A DNA stretch of 64,000 nt from assembly GCA_947501935.1 (NCBI GenBank), contig CANMXU010000012.1, positions 62,001 through 126,000 of the forward strand, read 5' to 3'. Below are positions 1 through 9,852 of this stretch, one piece after another. The notes under the pieces were generated by a model. It had not been told where the DNA came from, ran no database searches, and worked only from the letters and a program-made list of their open reading frames with translations. A program made the translations under genes and the position numbers. Each line of letters starts with the position of its first letter. The stretch's first letter is position 1. This stretch comes from an uncultured Alteromonadaceae bacterium. Lineage in GTDB: Bacteria; Pseudomonadota; Gammaproteobacteria; Enterobacterales; Alteromonadaceae.

Positions 1-1167
1 TGGTGGGCTGTTATTCATGGTTATAACCACCCTGCACTAACTAAAGCAATTACAGAGCAGGCGGCAAAAGTTTCACATGTTATGTTTGGCGGCTTAACCC
101 ATCAACCCGCAATTGACCTTTGCCAAAAATTAGTTGAGTTAACGCCTGAGCCATTACAGAAGGTATTTTTATCAGACAGTGGTTCTGTGGCAGTAGAAGT
201 TGCCATGAAAATGGCATATCAATATTGGTTTGCTGTTAAAGCCTCACAGCCTAACTTATATAAAGCAACAGATAAAACTAAGTTATTAACGGTAAAAAAT
301 GGCTACCACGGTGATACCTTTGCCGCTATGTCAGTTTGCGACCCCGTTAATGGTATGCATCAAATGTTTGAGAATGTTATCAACAAACATTATTTTGCCC
401 CAGCACCTAAAACTCGCTTTGGCGATGCATGGGATGAAAGCGAACTTACTGAGTTAAAGGCTTTATTTGCAGAGCATCATCAAGAACTTGCAGCTTTTAT
501 TATTGAACCTATAGTACAAGGCGCAGGTGGTATGCGTATTTATCACCCAGAGTATTTAAAAGCTTGTCGCACTTTGTGTGATAAATACCAAGTGCTATTA
601 ATAGCCGATGAAATTGCCACCGGCTTTGGCCGTACTGGAAAATTATTTGCTTGCCAGTGGGCAGCAATAACCCCTGATATTTTATGCTTAGGTAAAGCGT
701 TAACTGGCGGTTATATGACTTTGGCCGCAACCATGTGTACTGACAATGTAGCAACCACCGTCAGTAATAGTGAAGCAGGCTGCTTTATGCATGGGCCTAC
801 TTTTATGGGTAACCCACTAGCGTGTGCTGTTGCCAATGCCAGTTTAGACTTATTAATAAAAGATAACTGGCAAGAGAAAATAGCAGCTATTGAGCTACAA
901 CTGCAACAAGAATTATTACCGTTAAGTGCGCACAGCCAAGTTGCTGACACCCGTGTTATTGGCGCGATTGGCGTAGTAGAAGTAAAAAGCCTGGTAAATA
1001 TGAGCCAAATTCAAAAACGTTTTGTTGAACTTGGCGTGTGGATCCGCCCGTTTGGCAAGCTTATATACATTATGCCGCCATTTATTATCTCGCCGGTAGA
1101 ATTAAGCAAAGTAATTGCCGCTATTACTACCGTTTTAGATGAGAATGATTGCTTTATTGGTGAATAA
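1..1167 (+). CDS. bioA: Adenosylmethionine-8-amino-7-oxononanoate aminotransferase, 5' truncated
   Basis: BioA is the PLP-dependent class III aminotransferase of biotin synthesis; it converts 7-keto-8-aminopelargonate to 7,8-diaminopelargonate with S-adenosylmethionine as amino donor, in the cytoplasm. The frame is open from base 1 and begins [11 protein letters not shown], matching the substrate-binding stretch near residue 50 of BioA, so roughly the first 50 residues lie outside the window. Visible landmarks are the [14 protein letters not shown] glycine-rich PLP region, the [11 protein letters not shown] aspartate motif, the Schiff-base lysine in LGKALTGGY and the late [13 protein letters not shown] motif. 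The 3' end is intact. A small membrane-protein gene follows convergently. The bio operon partners would be expected to the left and are not visible. Identification is secure. Confidence 0.95.
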   Translation, partial: WWAVIHGYNHPALTKAITEQAAKVSHVMFGGLTHQPAIDLCQKLVELTPEPLQKVFLSDSGSVAVEVAMKMAYQYWFAVKASQPNLYKATDKTKLLTVKNGYHGDTFAAMSVCDPVNGMHQMFENVINKHYFAPAPKTRFGDAWDESELTELKALFAEHHQELAAFIIEPIVQGAGGMRIYHPEYLKACRTLCDKYQVLLIADEIATGFGRTGKLFACQWAAITPDILCLGKALTGGYMTLAATMCTDNVATTVSNSEAGCFMHGPTFMGNPLACAVANASLDLLIKDNWQEKIAAIELQLQQELLPLSAHSQVADTRVIGAIGVVEVKSLVNMSQIQKRFVELGVWIRPFGKLIYIMPPFIISPVELSKVIAAITTVLDENDCFIGE

Positions 1168-1197
1168 TACCAGCGGCAATTAAAAGTGAGTCTTGGG

Positions 1198-1566
1198 TTA
1201 TTTATTAATATGGAAAATAATATAACTAGCCCAAGCAATACTGATCACCAATAATAACACCACATTAAAATGGGTATTGTCCATAGTACGTCGCTGACGG
1301 TATTTATTAATTAGAATAGCTAAATAACTACTAAACGCACTGAATAGTAACACGACAAAAAGGTAACCTGTTAACGGCGTTAACCAAGAGTCACGTACTT
1401 CGAGATGATGATAACGCACCAAACCGTATGATTTTTCAGGCGCCGCATAATAAGAAAGAATTAACGCAGCAATAAAAAATAGCCATCCACCAATGCTTAA
1501 TACACGAGCAATAATATGCCAGTTATCTGTTGTTTTTCTGCGCTCTTCGCCTGCCCATTTATCCAT
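1198..1566 (-). CDS. Small three-TM membrane protein of unknown function
   Basis: This encodes about 122 residues starting MDKWAGEERRK; a GTG two codons upstream is the alternative start. A charged cytoplasmic N-terminus is followed by three hydrophobic segments, near residues 21-42, 66-86 and 100-117, with basic residues (NKYRQRR) between the last two, so it is most likely an inner-membrane protein with the N-terminus inside. I do not recognise a named family, although similar proteins starting KWAGEERR seem common in marine gammaproteobacteria. It converges on bioA with 30 bases between the stops and is divergent from asnS. No function can be assigned. Confidence 0.7.
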   Translation of the reverse strand: MDKWAGEERRKTTDNWHIIARVLSIGGWLFFIAALILSYYAAPEKSYGLVRYHHLEVRDSWLTPLTGYLFVVLLFSAFSSYLAILINKYRQRRTMDNTHFNVVLLLVISIAWASYIIFHINK

Positions 1567-1708
1567 TTTCACTATTTATTTAAAAATTCCTAATTTATTT
1601 GCACATTAATGCGTTTAATCTCATATTTTACTTGAGAAAGATACTGGGGACTGTAACATATCATGCCCTAAACCAAGAGCAATTTTGACAGAGATAAGAG
1701 GTCATTTA

Positions 1709-3109
1709 ATGTCAGTTATAGCAATTACTGATTTATTAGCAGGTAAATACCCCGTTAATGAAACAATTTCAGTACACGGCTGGATCAGAACGCGTCGTGA
1801 TTCAAAAGCAGGTATTTCATTTTTAGCCATTCACGATGGCTCATGTTTTGATGCTATTCAAGCAATTGTACCTAAAGAATTAGACAATTATGAAACTGAT
1901 GTTTTAAAACTAACTACCGGTGCTTCTGTAAAAGTTACTGGTATTTTAGTTGAGTCTCCAGGTAAAGGCCAAGCGTTTGAAGTGCAAGCCACTGCTGTTG
2001 AAGTATTAGGTTTAGTTGATGATCCTGACACATACCCTATGGCAGCAAAACGTCACAGCATTGAATTTTTACGTGAGCAAGCGCATTTACGTGCTCGTAC
2101 CAACATTGGCGGCGCGGTAACTCGTGTACGTAACTGTTTGGCGCAAGCGGTTCATCGCTTTTTACATAGCAAAGGTTATTTCTGGATCAGCACGCCACTT
2201 ATTACTGGTAGTGACTGTGAAGGCGCCGGTGAAATGTTCCGTGTTAGTACTTTAGATATGGAAAACTTGCCACGTAACGATAAAGGTGAAGTTGATTACA
2301 ACCAAGATTTTTTTGGTAAAGAAACCTTCTTAACAGTATCTGGCCAATTAAACGTTGAAACTTACTGTAGCGCTTTATCAAAAGTATACACCTTTGGCCC
2401 TACTTTCCGCGCAGAAAATTCAAATACCAGCCGTCACTTAGCTGAATTTTGGATGATCGAGCCTGAAATCGCTTTTGCTGATTTATCAGATGCAGCAGAT
2501 CTCGCTGAAGAAATGCTACGTTACGTATTTAAAGCTGTATTAGAAGAGCGTGCTGATGATATGGCGTTTTTCCAACAGCGTGTTGATAAAACGGTAGTTG
2601 ATCGTTTAAATTCAGTGATTGAAAGTGAATTTGTGCGTATGGATTACACTGACGCCATCACCATTTTAGAAAATTGCGGTAAGAAGTTTGAAAACCCAGT
2701 TTCTTGGGGTGTAGATTTAAATTCAGAACACGAACGTTATCTTGCTGAAGAGCATGTTGGCGGCCCTGTTGTTTTACAAAACTACCCGAAAGATATTAAA
2801 TCGTTCTACATGCGTTTAAATAACGATGGTAAAACCGTTGCTGCTATGGACATTTTAGCACCTGGCATTGGTGAAATAATTGGTGGTAGCCAACGTGAAG
2901 AACGTCTTGATGTTTTAGACTCACGATTAGCTGAAATGGGCTTAGATAAAGAAGATTACAGCTGGTACCGCGATCTACGTCGTTACGGTACTGTGCCACA
3001 CTCTGGCTTTGGTTTAGGTTTTGAACGTTTAGTCGCTTATGCTACTGGCGTATCAAATGTACGTGATGTAATTCCATTCCCACGCACGCCAAACAACGCT
3101 GCATTCTAA
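1709..3109 (+). CDS. asnS: Asparaginyl-tRNA synthetase
   Basis: This class IIb aminoacyl-tRNA synthetase charges tRNA-Asn with asparagine. The 466-residue length equals that of the E. coli enzyme. An N-terminal OB-fold anticodon-binding domain (about residues 18-115) precedes the catalytic core. Motif 2 is [20 protein letters not shown] near 229-248 and motif 3 is GFGLGFERL near 433-441. I chose the ATG at 1709 because an AGAGG ribosome-binding site lies seven bases upstream; the in-frame TTG at 1685 would add eight uncharacteristic residues. The gene is monocistronic and is followed by a strong Rho-independent terminator. It is one of the safest calls in the window. Confidence 0.97.
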   Translation: MSVIAITDLLAGKYPVNETISVHGWIRTRRDSKAGISFLAIHDGSCFDAIQAIVPKELDNYETDVLKLTTGASVKVTGILVESPGKGQAFEVQATAVEVLGLVDDPDTYPMAAKRHSIEFLREQAHLRARTNIGGAVTRVRNCLAQAVHRFLHSKGYFWISTPLITGSDCEGAGEMFRVSTLDMENLPRNDKGEVDYNQDFFGKETFLTVSGQLNVETYCSALSKVYTFGPTFRAENSNTSRHLAEFWMIEPEIAFADLSDAADLAEEMLRYVFKAVLEERADDMAFFQQRVDKTVVDRLNSVIESEFVRMDYTDAITILENCGKKFENPVSWGVDLNSEHERYLAEEHVGGPVVLQNYPKDIKSFYMRLNNDGKTVAAMDILAPGIGEIIGGSQREERLDVLDSRLAEMGLDKEDYSWYRDLRRYGTVPHSGFGLGFERLVAYATGVSNVRDVIPFPRTPNNAAF

Positions 3110-3140
3110 TTACTAAAAATTAGTATCTGTGAATAATTGA

Positions 3141-3163
3141 AGCCCTCATTTGAGGGCTTTTTT
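3141..3163 (+). terminator. Rho-independent terminator of asnS
   Basis: AGCCCTCA and TGAGGGCT form a stem with a minimal TT loop, followed directly by a T run. It sits about 30 bases after the asnS stop. Confidence 0.85.
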
Positions 3164-3251
3164 GTAGCTTTCATTACCTTTGAATTTCTATATTAAAATA
3201 ACTAAACCACCAAAAACCCTTTTAATAAACATGATCATTACTAGCAAAAAA

Positions 3252-3689
3252 TTATGGCACTAATACAATTGGCACCCCAACTCGATGAGCAAGTTTGTTA
3301 GCAACACTGCCCAACATTAAATCTATAATACGGGATCTACCCTGACGGCCAACAAAGAGCATATTCGCGTGGCGATCTTTAACCTGTTTTAAGATCTCCG
3401 TAACAGCGTCACCCCATAATATTTCGCTACTGACTTTTACTGCGGAGTTTTTATATTGTTCAACTAAAGGAGTGAGTATGCTTTTTTCGGTATTAGCTTG
3501 CTCAGTATCTTTATCTAATAATGGTGGAGCTATTCCTTCCATTGCCATAGGTTGCATATATGACCAATTCATCACCGTAATTAATTTGACCTGTGCATGA
3601 GTTTGCTCAGCAAGATTAACCGCTCTTTGTACAGCTCTTTTTGCCCATTCGCTACCATCAACAGCAACAATATATAAAAGTTTACTCAT
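3252..3689 (-). CDS. Universal stress protein (UspA family)
   Basis: This is a 145-residue single-domain Usp protein. The N-terminus (LLYIVAVDGSEWAKRAV) carries the usual first beta strand and aspartate. Near the C-terminus GRQGRSRIIDLMLGS fits the nucleotide-binding pattern G-2x-G-9x-G-S, followed by VPIVLVP, so an ATP-binding subtype is expected. It is cytoplasmic, with a role in stress or energy-limited survival. A strong AAGGAG site lies before the ATG. It lies 31 bases downstream of a c-type cytochrome gene on the same strand, and the two are probably co-transcribed, which suggests a link to respiratory conditions. The exact ligand and the stress are unknown. Confidence 0.9.
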   Translation of the reverse strand: MSKLLYIVAVDGSEWAKRAVQRAVNLAEQTHAQVKLITVMNWSYMQPMAMEGIAPPLLDKDTEQANTEKSILTPLVEQYKNSAVKVSSEILWGDAVTEILKQVKDRHANMLFVGRQGRSRIIDLMLGSVANKLAHRVGVPIVLVP

Positions 3690-3720
3690 GGAAATTCTCC
3701 TTTAAGTATTTATGTATATT

Positions 3721-4179
3721 TTAATAACCATAAAACTGATAAGTACTTCTCTCATAGGGTATTAGTTCATAATTCGATTGCAAAAATGTAACGAGATCAA
3801 CTAATTCTGTTACCGTCATAATATCGTTATAACTAGGCATCTTAGATATTCCTTCACTTTGTAATGTATCAATTGGGTAACCTTTGGCAATTTTGTGCGA
3901 TGGATTAATCACTGAAGTAAGTAAGTCAGCATAAGTTTTTACCTTGTATGACTTGCCGCCAAGTTTAACTGCAATATTAGGATCTTTATTAAGCTCTGCA
4001 GGAGCTTCTAAACCACTAAGTTGATGACATGATAAACATTGATACGATAAAAATACTTGTTTACCGTTATCGATATTTCCTTCCGGCAAACTAAAACCTT
4101 TAGGAGATTGTGGCCCAAAGTCGCAGCCTATTAAAATAGCTGGTACCAGTACGCATAATGCAAAATTAAAATATTTCAT
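3721..4179 (-). CDS. Monohaem c-type cytochrome lipoprotein
   Basis: This is a 152-residue secreted haem protein. The N-terminus is a lipoprotein signal with lipobox ending LIGC, so Cys19 would be lipidated. A single CLSCH motif (Cys48, Cys51, His52) binds haem c covalently, and Met114 in SKMPSY is the likely distal ligand, making this a class I cytochrome c electron carrier anchored in the periplasm. A GAGGA ribosome-binding site precedes the ATG. Downstream on the same strand lies a Usp gene, probably in the same transcript. A weak FNR/Anr-like palindrome (ATGAG-4-ATCAA, 4261-4274) lies about 85 bases upstream. The redox partner is not evident; no oxidase or dehydrogenase is adjacent. Confidence 0.85.
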   Translation of the reverse strand: MKYFNFALCVLVPAILIGCDFGPQSPKGFSLPEGNIDNGKQVFLSYQCLSCHQLSGLEAPAELNKDPNIAVKLGGKSYKVKTYADLLTSVINPSHKIAKGYPIDTLQSEGISKMPSYNDIMTVTELVDLVTFLQSNYELIPYERSTYQFYGY

Positions 4180-4434
4180 ACTGTCCTCACTTTATTCAAA
4201 CTACCCTACTATAAAGATAGTGCAGTGGTTATTTTTTATACAATCATCATTGACAAAAAAATGAGCTAGATCAAGTAAACCTAAATTGCATAATTATTTA
4301 CTCGTAAACACCCACAGTAAACATGCTAGCTTGAGATAAGAAACTATAAATAAATTAAAGTAATAGTCTTCATTTATAATAGGCTTAGGTATATGCTTAT
4401 TATCGCGATACTACTAATTAAGAGTCTGTTTATT

Positions 4435-5445
4435 ATGATAAAACGTATTGGCATATTAACAAGTGGTGGGGATGCCCCCGGCATGAATGCAGCGATTAGA
4501 TCTATCGTGCTAGCAGCAAGTCATTTTGATATTGAAGTGATTGGTTTTTACCATGGCTATAACGGTTTAATTGATGATAACTGTAAACCGTTAACTTTAC
4601 GCGATGTCAGCAGTATTATTCAATTAGGCGGTACCATATTAAAAAGTGCACGCTGCCCACAAATGTTACAGCCACAAGGTCTTAAACAAGCGACTACCAC
4701 CCTACTTAAAAATAAAATTGATGCGCTCATTGTTATTGGTGGTGACGGATCTTTTAAAGGCTTGTTATCGTTGCAAGATCATTGGCACGGTCAAGTTATC
4801 GGTATTCCTGGCACTATAGATAATGACTTAGATGGTACGGATTATACCATTGGTTTTTCTACTGCGATTAATACCGCTTTAGATGCTATCGATAAAATTC
4901 GTGATACTGCCGATGCCTTTGAACGCGTATTTTTAATTGAATTAATGGGCCGACACAGTGGTCATATTACCTTTAACGTGGGTATCGCTTGCGCTGCTGA
5001 GCAGGTGATATCTTTTGAAAATTTCTCCCCTGATAACGCGAAAGAGACTTTAGAAAAATTAGCTGCTGATATTCACGCGGCAAAAAAACAGCATCATCAT
5101 AGCTATATTATTGTTGTCGCTGAAAATTTATGGCAAGGCGGAATAACAAAACTGGCCGATGATTTAACTACAATATCAGGCATTGATTGTACCGCATGTG
5201 TACTTGGTTACATTCAGCGCGGCGGATCGCCAGATGCCAAAGACCGAATACTTGCAACTAAAATGGGCGTTGCTGCAGTACAAGGCTTATTAGATGGAAA
5301 AGATGGTTTTATGGTTTGTGAGCAAAACAACAGTATAAGTTATCTGCCACTTACGCTAACGATTAAACATACAAAAACAGTGAGTGAAAGTTTAGTACGC
5401 GCACAAGATAATATTTTAGCGTTAACAGCAAAACAGAATTTTTAG
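4435..5445 (+). CDS. pfkA: ATP-dependent 6-phosphofructokinase
   Basis: This enzyme phosphorylates fructose 6-phosphate to fructose 1,6-bisphosphate, the committed step of glycolysis. The 336-residue protein starts MIKRIGILTSGGDAPGMN, the PfkA N-terminal glycine loop. GGDGS (about 102-106) and PGTIDND (about 125-131) carry the phosphate-binding loop and the catalytic Asp129; glycine in both motifs is typical of ATP-dependent rather than pyrophosphate-dependent enzymes. MGRHSGH and the late IQRGGSPDAKDR fit the substrate site. I chose the ATG at 4435 because it aligns with the family start; the ATG at 4393 would add 14 hydrophobic residues. It coexists with a full Entner-Doudoroff set elsewhere in the window, so both upper glycolytic routes are encoded. 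Confidence 0.95.
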   Translation: MIKRIGILTSGGDAPGMNAAIRSIVLAASHFDIEVIGFYHGYNGLIDDNCKPLTLRDVSSIIQLGGTILKSARCPQMLQPQGLKQATTTLLKNKIDALIVIGGDGSFKGLLSLQDHWHGQVIGIPGTIDNDLDGTDYTIGFSTAINTALDAIDKIRDTADAFERVFLIELMGRHSGHITFNVGIACAAEQVISFENFSPDNAKETLEKLAADIHAAKKQHHHSYIIVVAENLWQGGITKLADDLTTISGIDCTACVLGYIQRGGSPDAKDRILATKMGVAAVQGLLDGKDGFMVCEQNNSISYLPLTLTIKHTKTVSESLVRAQDNILALTAKQNF

Positions 5446-5515
5446 CTTACCAATATAGTTGTCGATAGAATTATCACTAGCTACACTTAAAACTACCACT
5501 TAACAAAACAGACAC

Positions 5516-6607
5516 ATGAATTTGATGAAGAATACACTTATGTTGTTGCTCTGTATTGTGCTGTTTATTCATCCGATAACAACTCAAGCTAAAGAGCTAA
5601 AGGTTGTGTTTCTTAATCCTGGTTTTCCAAGCCAAAATACTACCGGTCATTTTTGGCAAAATGTTACTCGCTTTATGGAAGCTGCGGCTGCTGACTTGTC
5701 TATCAATTTAGTCACACTTTATTCATACCGTAATCATGTGTTGATGCAATCTCAAGTGGAACAAATACTCTCACATGAGCCTGATTATGTGGTATTGGTG
5801 AATGAAAAAGGTAAAGCGAAGAGCATCGCAAAGCAGTTAGTTCATCATAATATTCCTATTTTCATGTTATTAAATAGTTTTAATGAACAAGAATTATTAC
5901 AGCTATCAGCCAAAGTACGACAAGGGGTTGTTGGTAGCTTGCTGCCCAATAATTTTACCGCAGGCAAAAAATTACTCACTGGCCTGATTTCTCTAAATGC
6001 AGATGTAATAGAGGAAAATCACAGCCAATTTATTTATGTTTTAGCACTTCAAGGGGATTTTGCGACAGCAGCGGCTATACAAAGGCAGCGCGGCTTTAAT
6101 CAAGTGGTTAGTGAAACCAAGCAACTTATTGTTGTTGATAGCACGGTGGCAAACTGGGATAAAGAACAAGCGTATCAAAAAGTGAAAGGTGTTTTGAAGC
6201 GGCAACATCTTGATATTATTTGGGCTGCTAACGATGCGATGGCTTTCGGCGCAAAAAAGGCAATTGAAGAAATAAATACACAACATCCTATTATTATTGG
6301 CGGCATCAATTGGGATGTAGGCGATCCACACTACCCTGTTAATTTATCATATGGTGGCCATGTAAGCCTAGGTGCTTATGCGTTAGTGATGATAAGCGAT
6401 ATTGAAAGTAATATATTGCCTTGTTCAGCTCGCCATCAAATTGTCGATATTTTTGAAGCAAGTGATAATGAAAATCAGCAGGTATTTAGCCAAGCACTAT
6501 TAGATAATAACCTAGAACAATTTCAATTTGAGCAATTTAGTTTACAAAATAAACTTCCAGTTAAATTTTCAGTAAACAACATGATAATGTCTAAACGTAG
6601 GCATTAA
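5516..6607 (+). CDS. Orphan periplasmic sugar-binding-type protein
   Basis: This 363-residue protein has a signal peptide (hydrophobic core LMLLLCIVLFI, likely cleavage after TQA) and a type I periplasmic binding fold like ribose-binding proteins and the LacI ligand domain: FLNPGFPSQNTTGHFWQNV near the start, EPDYVVLVNEKGK, then DIIWAANDAMAFGAKKAIEE and PIIIGGINWD in the C-terminal lobe. It probably binds a small sugar-like ligand in the periplasm. No ABC permease or ATPase gene is adjacent, so it may instead feed a sensor kinase, cyclase or chemoreceptor encoded elsewhere. Start codons at 5516 and 5525 are both possible and neither has a strong ribosome-binding site. The gene lies 70 bases after pfkA. 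Ligand unknown. Confidence 0.8.
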   Translation: MNLMKNTLMLLLCIVLFIHPITTQAKELKVVFLNPGFPSQNTTGHFWQNVTRFMEAAAADLSINLVTLYSYRNHVLMQSQVEQILSHEPDYVVLVNEKGKAKSIAKQLVHHNIPIFMLLNSFNEQELLQLSAKVRQGVVGSLLPNNFTAGKKLLTGLISLNADVIEENHSQFIYVLALQGDFATAAAIQRQRGFNQVVSETKQLIVVDSTVANWDKEQAYQKVKGVLKRQHLDIIWAANDAMAFGAKKAIEEINTQHPIIIGGINWDVGDPHYPVNLSYGGHVSLGAYALVMISDIESNILPCSARHQIVDIFEASDNENQQVFSQALLDNNLEQFQFEQFSLQNKLPVKFSVNNMIMSKRRH

Positions 6608-6608
6608 A

Positions 6609-6636
6609 AAAGGCTATTTATTGCTAAATAGCCTTT
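6609..6636 (-). terminator. Terminator of aroG (convergent with the binding-protein gene)
   Basis: A 12-base perfect stem (AAAGGCTATTTA / TAAATAGCCTTT) with a TTGC loop is followed on the minus strand by a run of T. It lies between two convergent genes and mainly serves aroG. Confidence 0.8.
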
Positions 6637-6657
6637 AAGGTATTCAAGTTTCGCTGC

Positions 6658-7713
6658 TTATTTTGCGCGACGTGCTAATACCGCTTCATCAAGTTGAGCC
6701 AGTAACTTTTCAGTATCAGCCCAACCAATACAAGCGTCGGTAATACTTTGGCCATAAACTGCAGCTTTACCGTCGATCAAATCTTGACGACCTTCAACAA
6801 GGTGGCTTTCTACCATCACGCCGAAAATATTGTCGTTACCACCAGCCATTTGGGCACAAACATCTTCACAAACTAACATTTGATTTTCAAACTTCTTGCT
6901 ACTGTTCGCATGGCTAAAATCAATCATGATTTTTGTATTTAAACCTGAAGCTGATAATTGGTCGGTTACCGTTTTAACACTATCAGCATCATAATTAGTA
7001 CTTCTGCCACCACGTAAAATAATATGGCAGTCTTCATTTCCGGTAGTTTCAACAATCGCTGAATGACCGTATTTAGTAACTGACAAGAAATGATGTGGTG
7101 CACTTGCTGCACCAATGGCATCAATCGCCACTTTTATCGTACCGTCAGTACCATTTTTAAAGCCAACTGGTGAAGACAAGCCAGAAGCTAATTCACGATG
7201 AACCTGACTTTCGGTAGTACGAGCACCAATTGCGCCCCAACACATAAGATCAGCCATGTATTGTGGCGTTATCATATCTAAAAACTCACCTGCCGTTGGC
7301 AAGCCTAAGTCGTTTAATTGCGCTAATAAGTTACGCCCCATGCGTAAGCCGTCATTAAGTTTAAAGCTGTTATCTAAATATGGGTCGTTAATTAAACCTT
7401 TCCAGCCAACAGTTGTACGAGGCTTTTCAAAATAAACACGCATAACAACTTCCAATGTACCCTGGTATTTTTCACGTAGCTGCACTAAACGTTGACCGTA
7501 TTCCATTGCAGCCTCAGTGTCATGTATAGAACATGGGCCGATAACCACTAATAAACGGTCGTCATTACCTTTGAAGATATTATGAATGGCTTCGCGTGAA
7601 TTAATAACGGCGGCAGTAGCTTTTTCAGAAGCTGGAAAACGCTCAAGTAAGGCGACTGGTGGTAATAATTCTTTAATTTTATTGATACGAAGATCATCAG
7701 TTTGGTAAGACAT
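6658..7713 (-). CDS. aroG: 3-deoxy-7-phosphoheptulonate synthase, AroG type
   Basis: DAHP synthase joins phosphoenolpyruvate and erythrose 4-phosphate, the first step of the shikimate pathway. The 351 residues align with E. coli AroG (350) from end to end by eye: the N-terminal NDDLRI-like start (here TDDLRINKIKELLPPVALLERFP), LLVVIGPCSIHD with the metal-ligand cysteine, EKPRTTVGWKG, GARTTESQVHRELASGLS and MIDFSHANSSK. The N-terminal segment involved in phenylalanine inhibition in AroG is retained, so Phe sensitivity is likely but not proven. The gene is monocistronic, divergent from add, and ends at a strong terminator. I found no clear TyrR box in the 198-base upstream spacer. Confidence 0.95.
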   Translation of the reverse strand: MSYQTDDLRINKIKELLPPVALLERFPASEKATAAVINSREAIHNIFKGNDDRLLVVIGPCSIHDTEAAMEYGQRLVQLREKYQGTLEVVMRVYFEKPRTTVGWKGLINDPYLDNSFKLNDGLRMGRNLLAQLNDLGLPTAGEFLDMITPQYMADLMCWGAIGARTTESQVHRELASGLSSPVGFKNGTDGTIKVAIDAIGAASAPHHFLSVTKYGHSAIVETTGNEDCHIILRGGRSTNYDADSVKTVTDQLSASGLNTKIMIDFSHANSSKKFENQMLVCEDVCAQMAGGNDNIFGVMVESHLVEGRQDLIDGKAAVYGQSITDACIGWADTEKLLAQLDEAVLARRAK

Positions 7714-7911
7714 AATTATTCTCTTAATTTTTTGACTTATTAATGCTATCAGGCTCTAGGGCGGGTAATTTAACAGTGTTGTTACTTGATTGCTATTATA
7801 AAATAAAGTAATGATTTATTTTAATGTTTAGATCAAATAGCGCAAATCTCGCATTATCACTAGAATTAACACCATAACTTGTGTGCTTCTATCAGCTAAA
7901 AGAGAATAGTC

Positions 7912-8910
7912 ATGTTAAATAAGCAATTACCCCTTATCGATTTACATCGTCATTTAGACGGCAATATTCGTCCGAGCACTATTTGGCAATTGGCTCAACA
8001 TCATGGCATTACGTTACCTGTAGCCAACTTCGAAGACTTTATTCCCTATGTTACCATCACCAAAAATGAAGCTGACTTGCTCGCCTTTTTAAAAAAACTT
8101 GACTGGGGCGTACAAGTTTTAAAAACCTTAGATGATTGTAAACGTATTGCTTTTGAGAATGTTGAAGATGTATACAACGCCGGCATTGATTATGCTGAAT
8201 TACGTTTTTCACCTTTTTATATGGCAATGACCCACAACCTGCCGATTACAGACGTGGTTGCTGCCGTAATTGATGGCGTTGCAGCAGGCATAAAAAAATT
8301 TCCGGTAAAAATTAACTTAATTGGTATTCTAAGCCGTACTTTTGGCGTAGAAAATTGTCAAATAGAGCTGGACGCTTTATTGGCGCATAAAGATAAACTA
8401 ATTGCTATTGACCTAGCCGGTGATGAATATAACTTTCCCGGCCAGCTATTTGAGTCGCATTTTAAGCAAGTGAGTGATGCAGGTTTACATATTACTATTC
8501 ATGCCGGAGAAGCGGCCGGACCTGAAAGTGTTTGGCAAGCAATTAAACAGTTACGCGCAGAACGTATTGGCCATGGTGTAAATTGCCAGCACGATCCCAA
8601 ATTAATGACTTATATGCAAGAAAATAATATTGCTATAGAGTCATGTTTAACTTCTAATTTACAAACAGGTACGGTAAAAAATTTAGCTGAGCACCCTATT
8701 CTCACCTTTTTGGCAAATGGCTTATTGGTATGCTTAAATACTGACGATCCTGCAGTTGAAGGCATTGAATTAAAACATGAATTTACCTTAGCCAAACAGC
8801 AATTACACTTTGATGAGAAAACCATCAGCAAACTTCAAGAAAATGCTTTAGCAATGAGCTTTTTATCTACTCATGAAAAGCAACAACTACAAAAAGCAAA
8901 AGACAATTAA
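7912..8910 (+). CDS. add: Adenosine deaminase
   Basis: Add hydrolytically deaminates adenosine and deoxyadenosine to inosine and deoxyinosine in the cytoplasm. All zinc and catalytic residues are visible at the positions known for the E. coli protein: His12 and His14 (LHRHLDGN), His197 and Glu200 (HAGE), His221 (GHGV) and the Asp pair near 278 (NTDDPA). Length is 332 residues against 333 in E. coli. It is followed 90 bases later by deoD on the same strand, which takes the product, so the pair probably works together in purine nucleoside salvage. It starts the nucleoside cluster that extends to about 20.2 kb. Confidence 0.96.
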   Translation: MLNKQLPLIDLHRHLDGNIRPSTIWQLAQHHGITLPVANFEDFIPYVTITKNEADLLAFLKKLDWGVQVLKTLDDCKRIAFENVEDVYNAGIDYAELRFSPFYMAMTHNLPITDVVAAVIDGVAAGIKKFPVKINLIGILSRTFGVENCQIELDALLAHKDKLIAIDLAGDEYNFPGQLFESHFKQVSDAGLHITIHAGEAAGPESVWQAIKQLRAERIGHGVNCQHDPKLMTYMQENNIAIESCLTSNLQTGTVKNLAEHPILTFLANGLLVCLNTDDPAVEGIELKHEFTLAKQQLHFDEKTISKLQENALAMSFLSTHEKQQLQKAKDN

Positions 8911-9000
8911 CCAGAGAATAAAATCAAAACTAGCTATACTGTTTTATTGACCATTTAAGATCGACTTTAAGCTAAATAACTTACTGATAAAGGTAACATT

Positions 9001-9705
9001 ATGGCCACACCTCATATTGAAGCAAAACCCGATGATTTCGCCAGCACCGTACTAATGCCGGGTGATCCGCTTCGAGCAAAATTTATCGCCGAAAACTTTT
9101 TAGACAACGCCAAGTGCGTAACGCGGGTGCGTAATATTTTAGGCTACACTGGCACCTACAAAGGTAAAGCTATTTCAGTAATGGGCTCAGGCATGGGCGT
9201 ACCGTCTATCTCTATCTATGCCACAGAGCTTTATACTCATTACAATGTAGAAAATATTATCCGCATTGGTTCTTGTGGAGCAGTACGTGATGATATAAAA
9301 ATTCGCGATATTGTCATTGGTATGTCTGCCAGTACCGACTCTAATGTTAATCGTATGCGGCTAAATCATTGCGATTTTTCGCCATGTGCTGATTTTACTT
9401 TATTACGTAAAGTTGCTGATACCGCAGATAAACTTGGCCAGAAGATACATGTTGGTAATATTTTCACTGCAGATCTTTTTTATACACCACAACCTGAAAT
9501 GTTTTCAGCAATGGAGAAATACGGCATTTTAGCCGTAGAAATGGAAGCCGCTGGTTTATATGGCGTTGCTGCCGAGTGCGGTAAAAAGGCTTTAACAGTA
9601 TTAACGGTTAGTGATCATATTAAAACGGGTGAAAAAACTACCGCGGATGAGCGTGAAACCACCTTCAAAGAAATGATGCTTTTAACCTTGGAAAGTTTAC
9701 TTTAA
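9001..9705 (+). CDS. deoD: Purine nucleoside phosphorylase, DeoD type
   Basis: DeoD splits purine nucleosides with phosphate into the base and (deoxy)ribose 1-phosphate, which DeoB then isomerises. The 234-residue protein has the hexameric bacterial PNP signature: [16 protein letters not shown] with the phosphate-binding arginine, [30 protein letters not shown], the substrate-binding [10 protein letters not shown] and [17 protein letters not shown] with the catalytic aspartate and arginine. An AAAGG ribosome-binding site precedes the ATG. It follows add in the same orientation and converges with a TonB receptor gene. Confidence 0.96.
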   Translation: MATPHIEAKPDDFASTVLMPGDPLRAKFIAENFLDNAKCVTRVRNILGYTGTYKGKAISVMGSGMGVPSISIYATELYTHYNVENIIRIGSCGAVRDDIKIRDIVIGMSASTDSNVNRMRLNHCDFSPCADFTLLRKVADTADKLGQKIHVGNIFTADLFYTPQPEMFSAMEKYGILAVEMEAAGLYGVAAECGKKALTVLTVSDHIKTGEKTTADERETTFKEMMLLTLESLL

Positions 9706-9770
9706 GTAAAAAATATAAATTTATAAGCAGCTATCAAGCTTAGAGTTCAAAAAGGTATAACCAAGAAAAA

Positions 9771-9795
9771 GGCTAAACGAATTTTCCGTTTAGCC
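9771..9795. terminator. Bidirectional terminator between deoD and a TonB receptor gene
   Basis: GGCTAAACG and CGTTTAGCC form a nine-base stem around a seven-base loop. A-rich sequence on the left and T-rich on the right allow function on either strand between the two convergent genes. Confidence 0.8.
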
Positions 9796-9852
9796 ATTTT
9801 TATACAAAGAAATTATCGAAATAGTTAATTTGTTATATTTAAATATTCGTGG

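Noticed and set aside
7714..7911. TyrR box upstream of aroG
   Set aside because: No TGTAAA-N6-TTTACA-like sequence is visible in the spacer.
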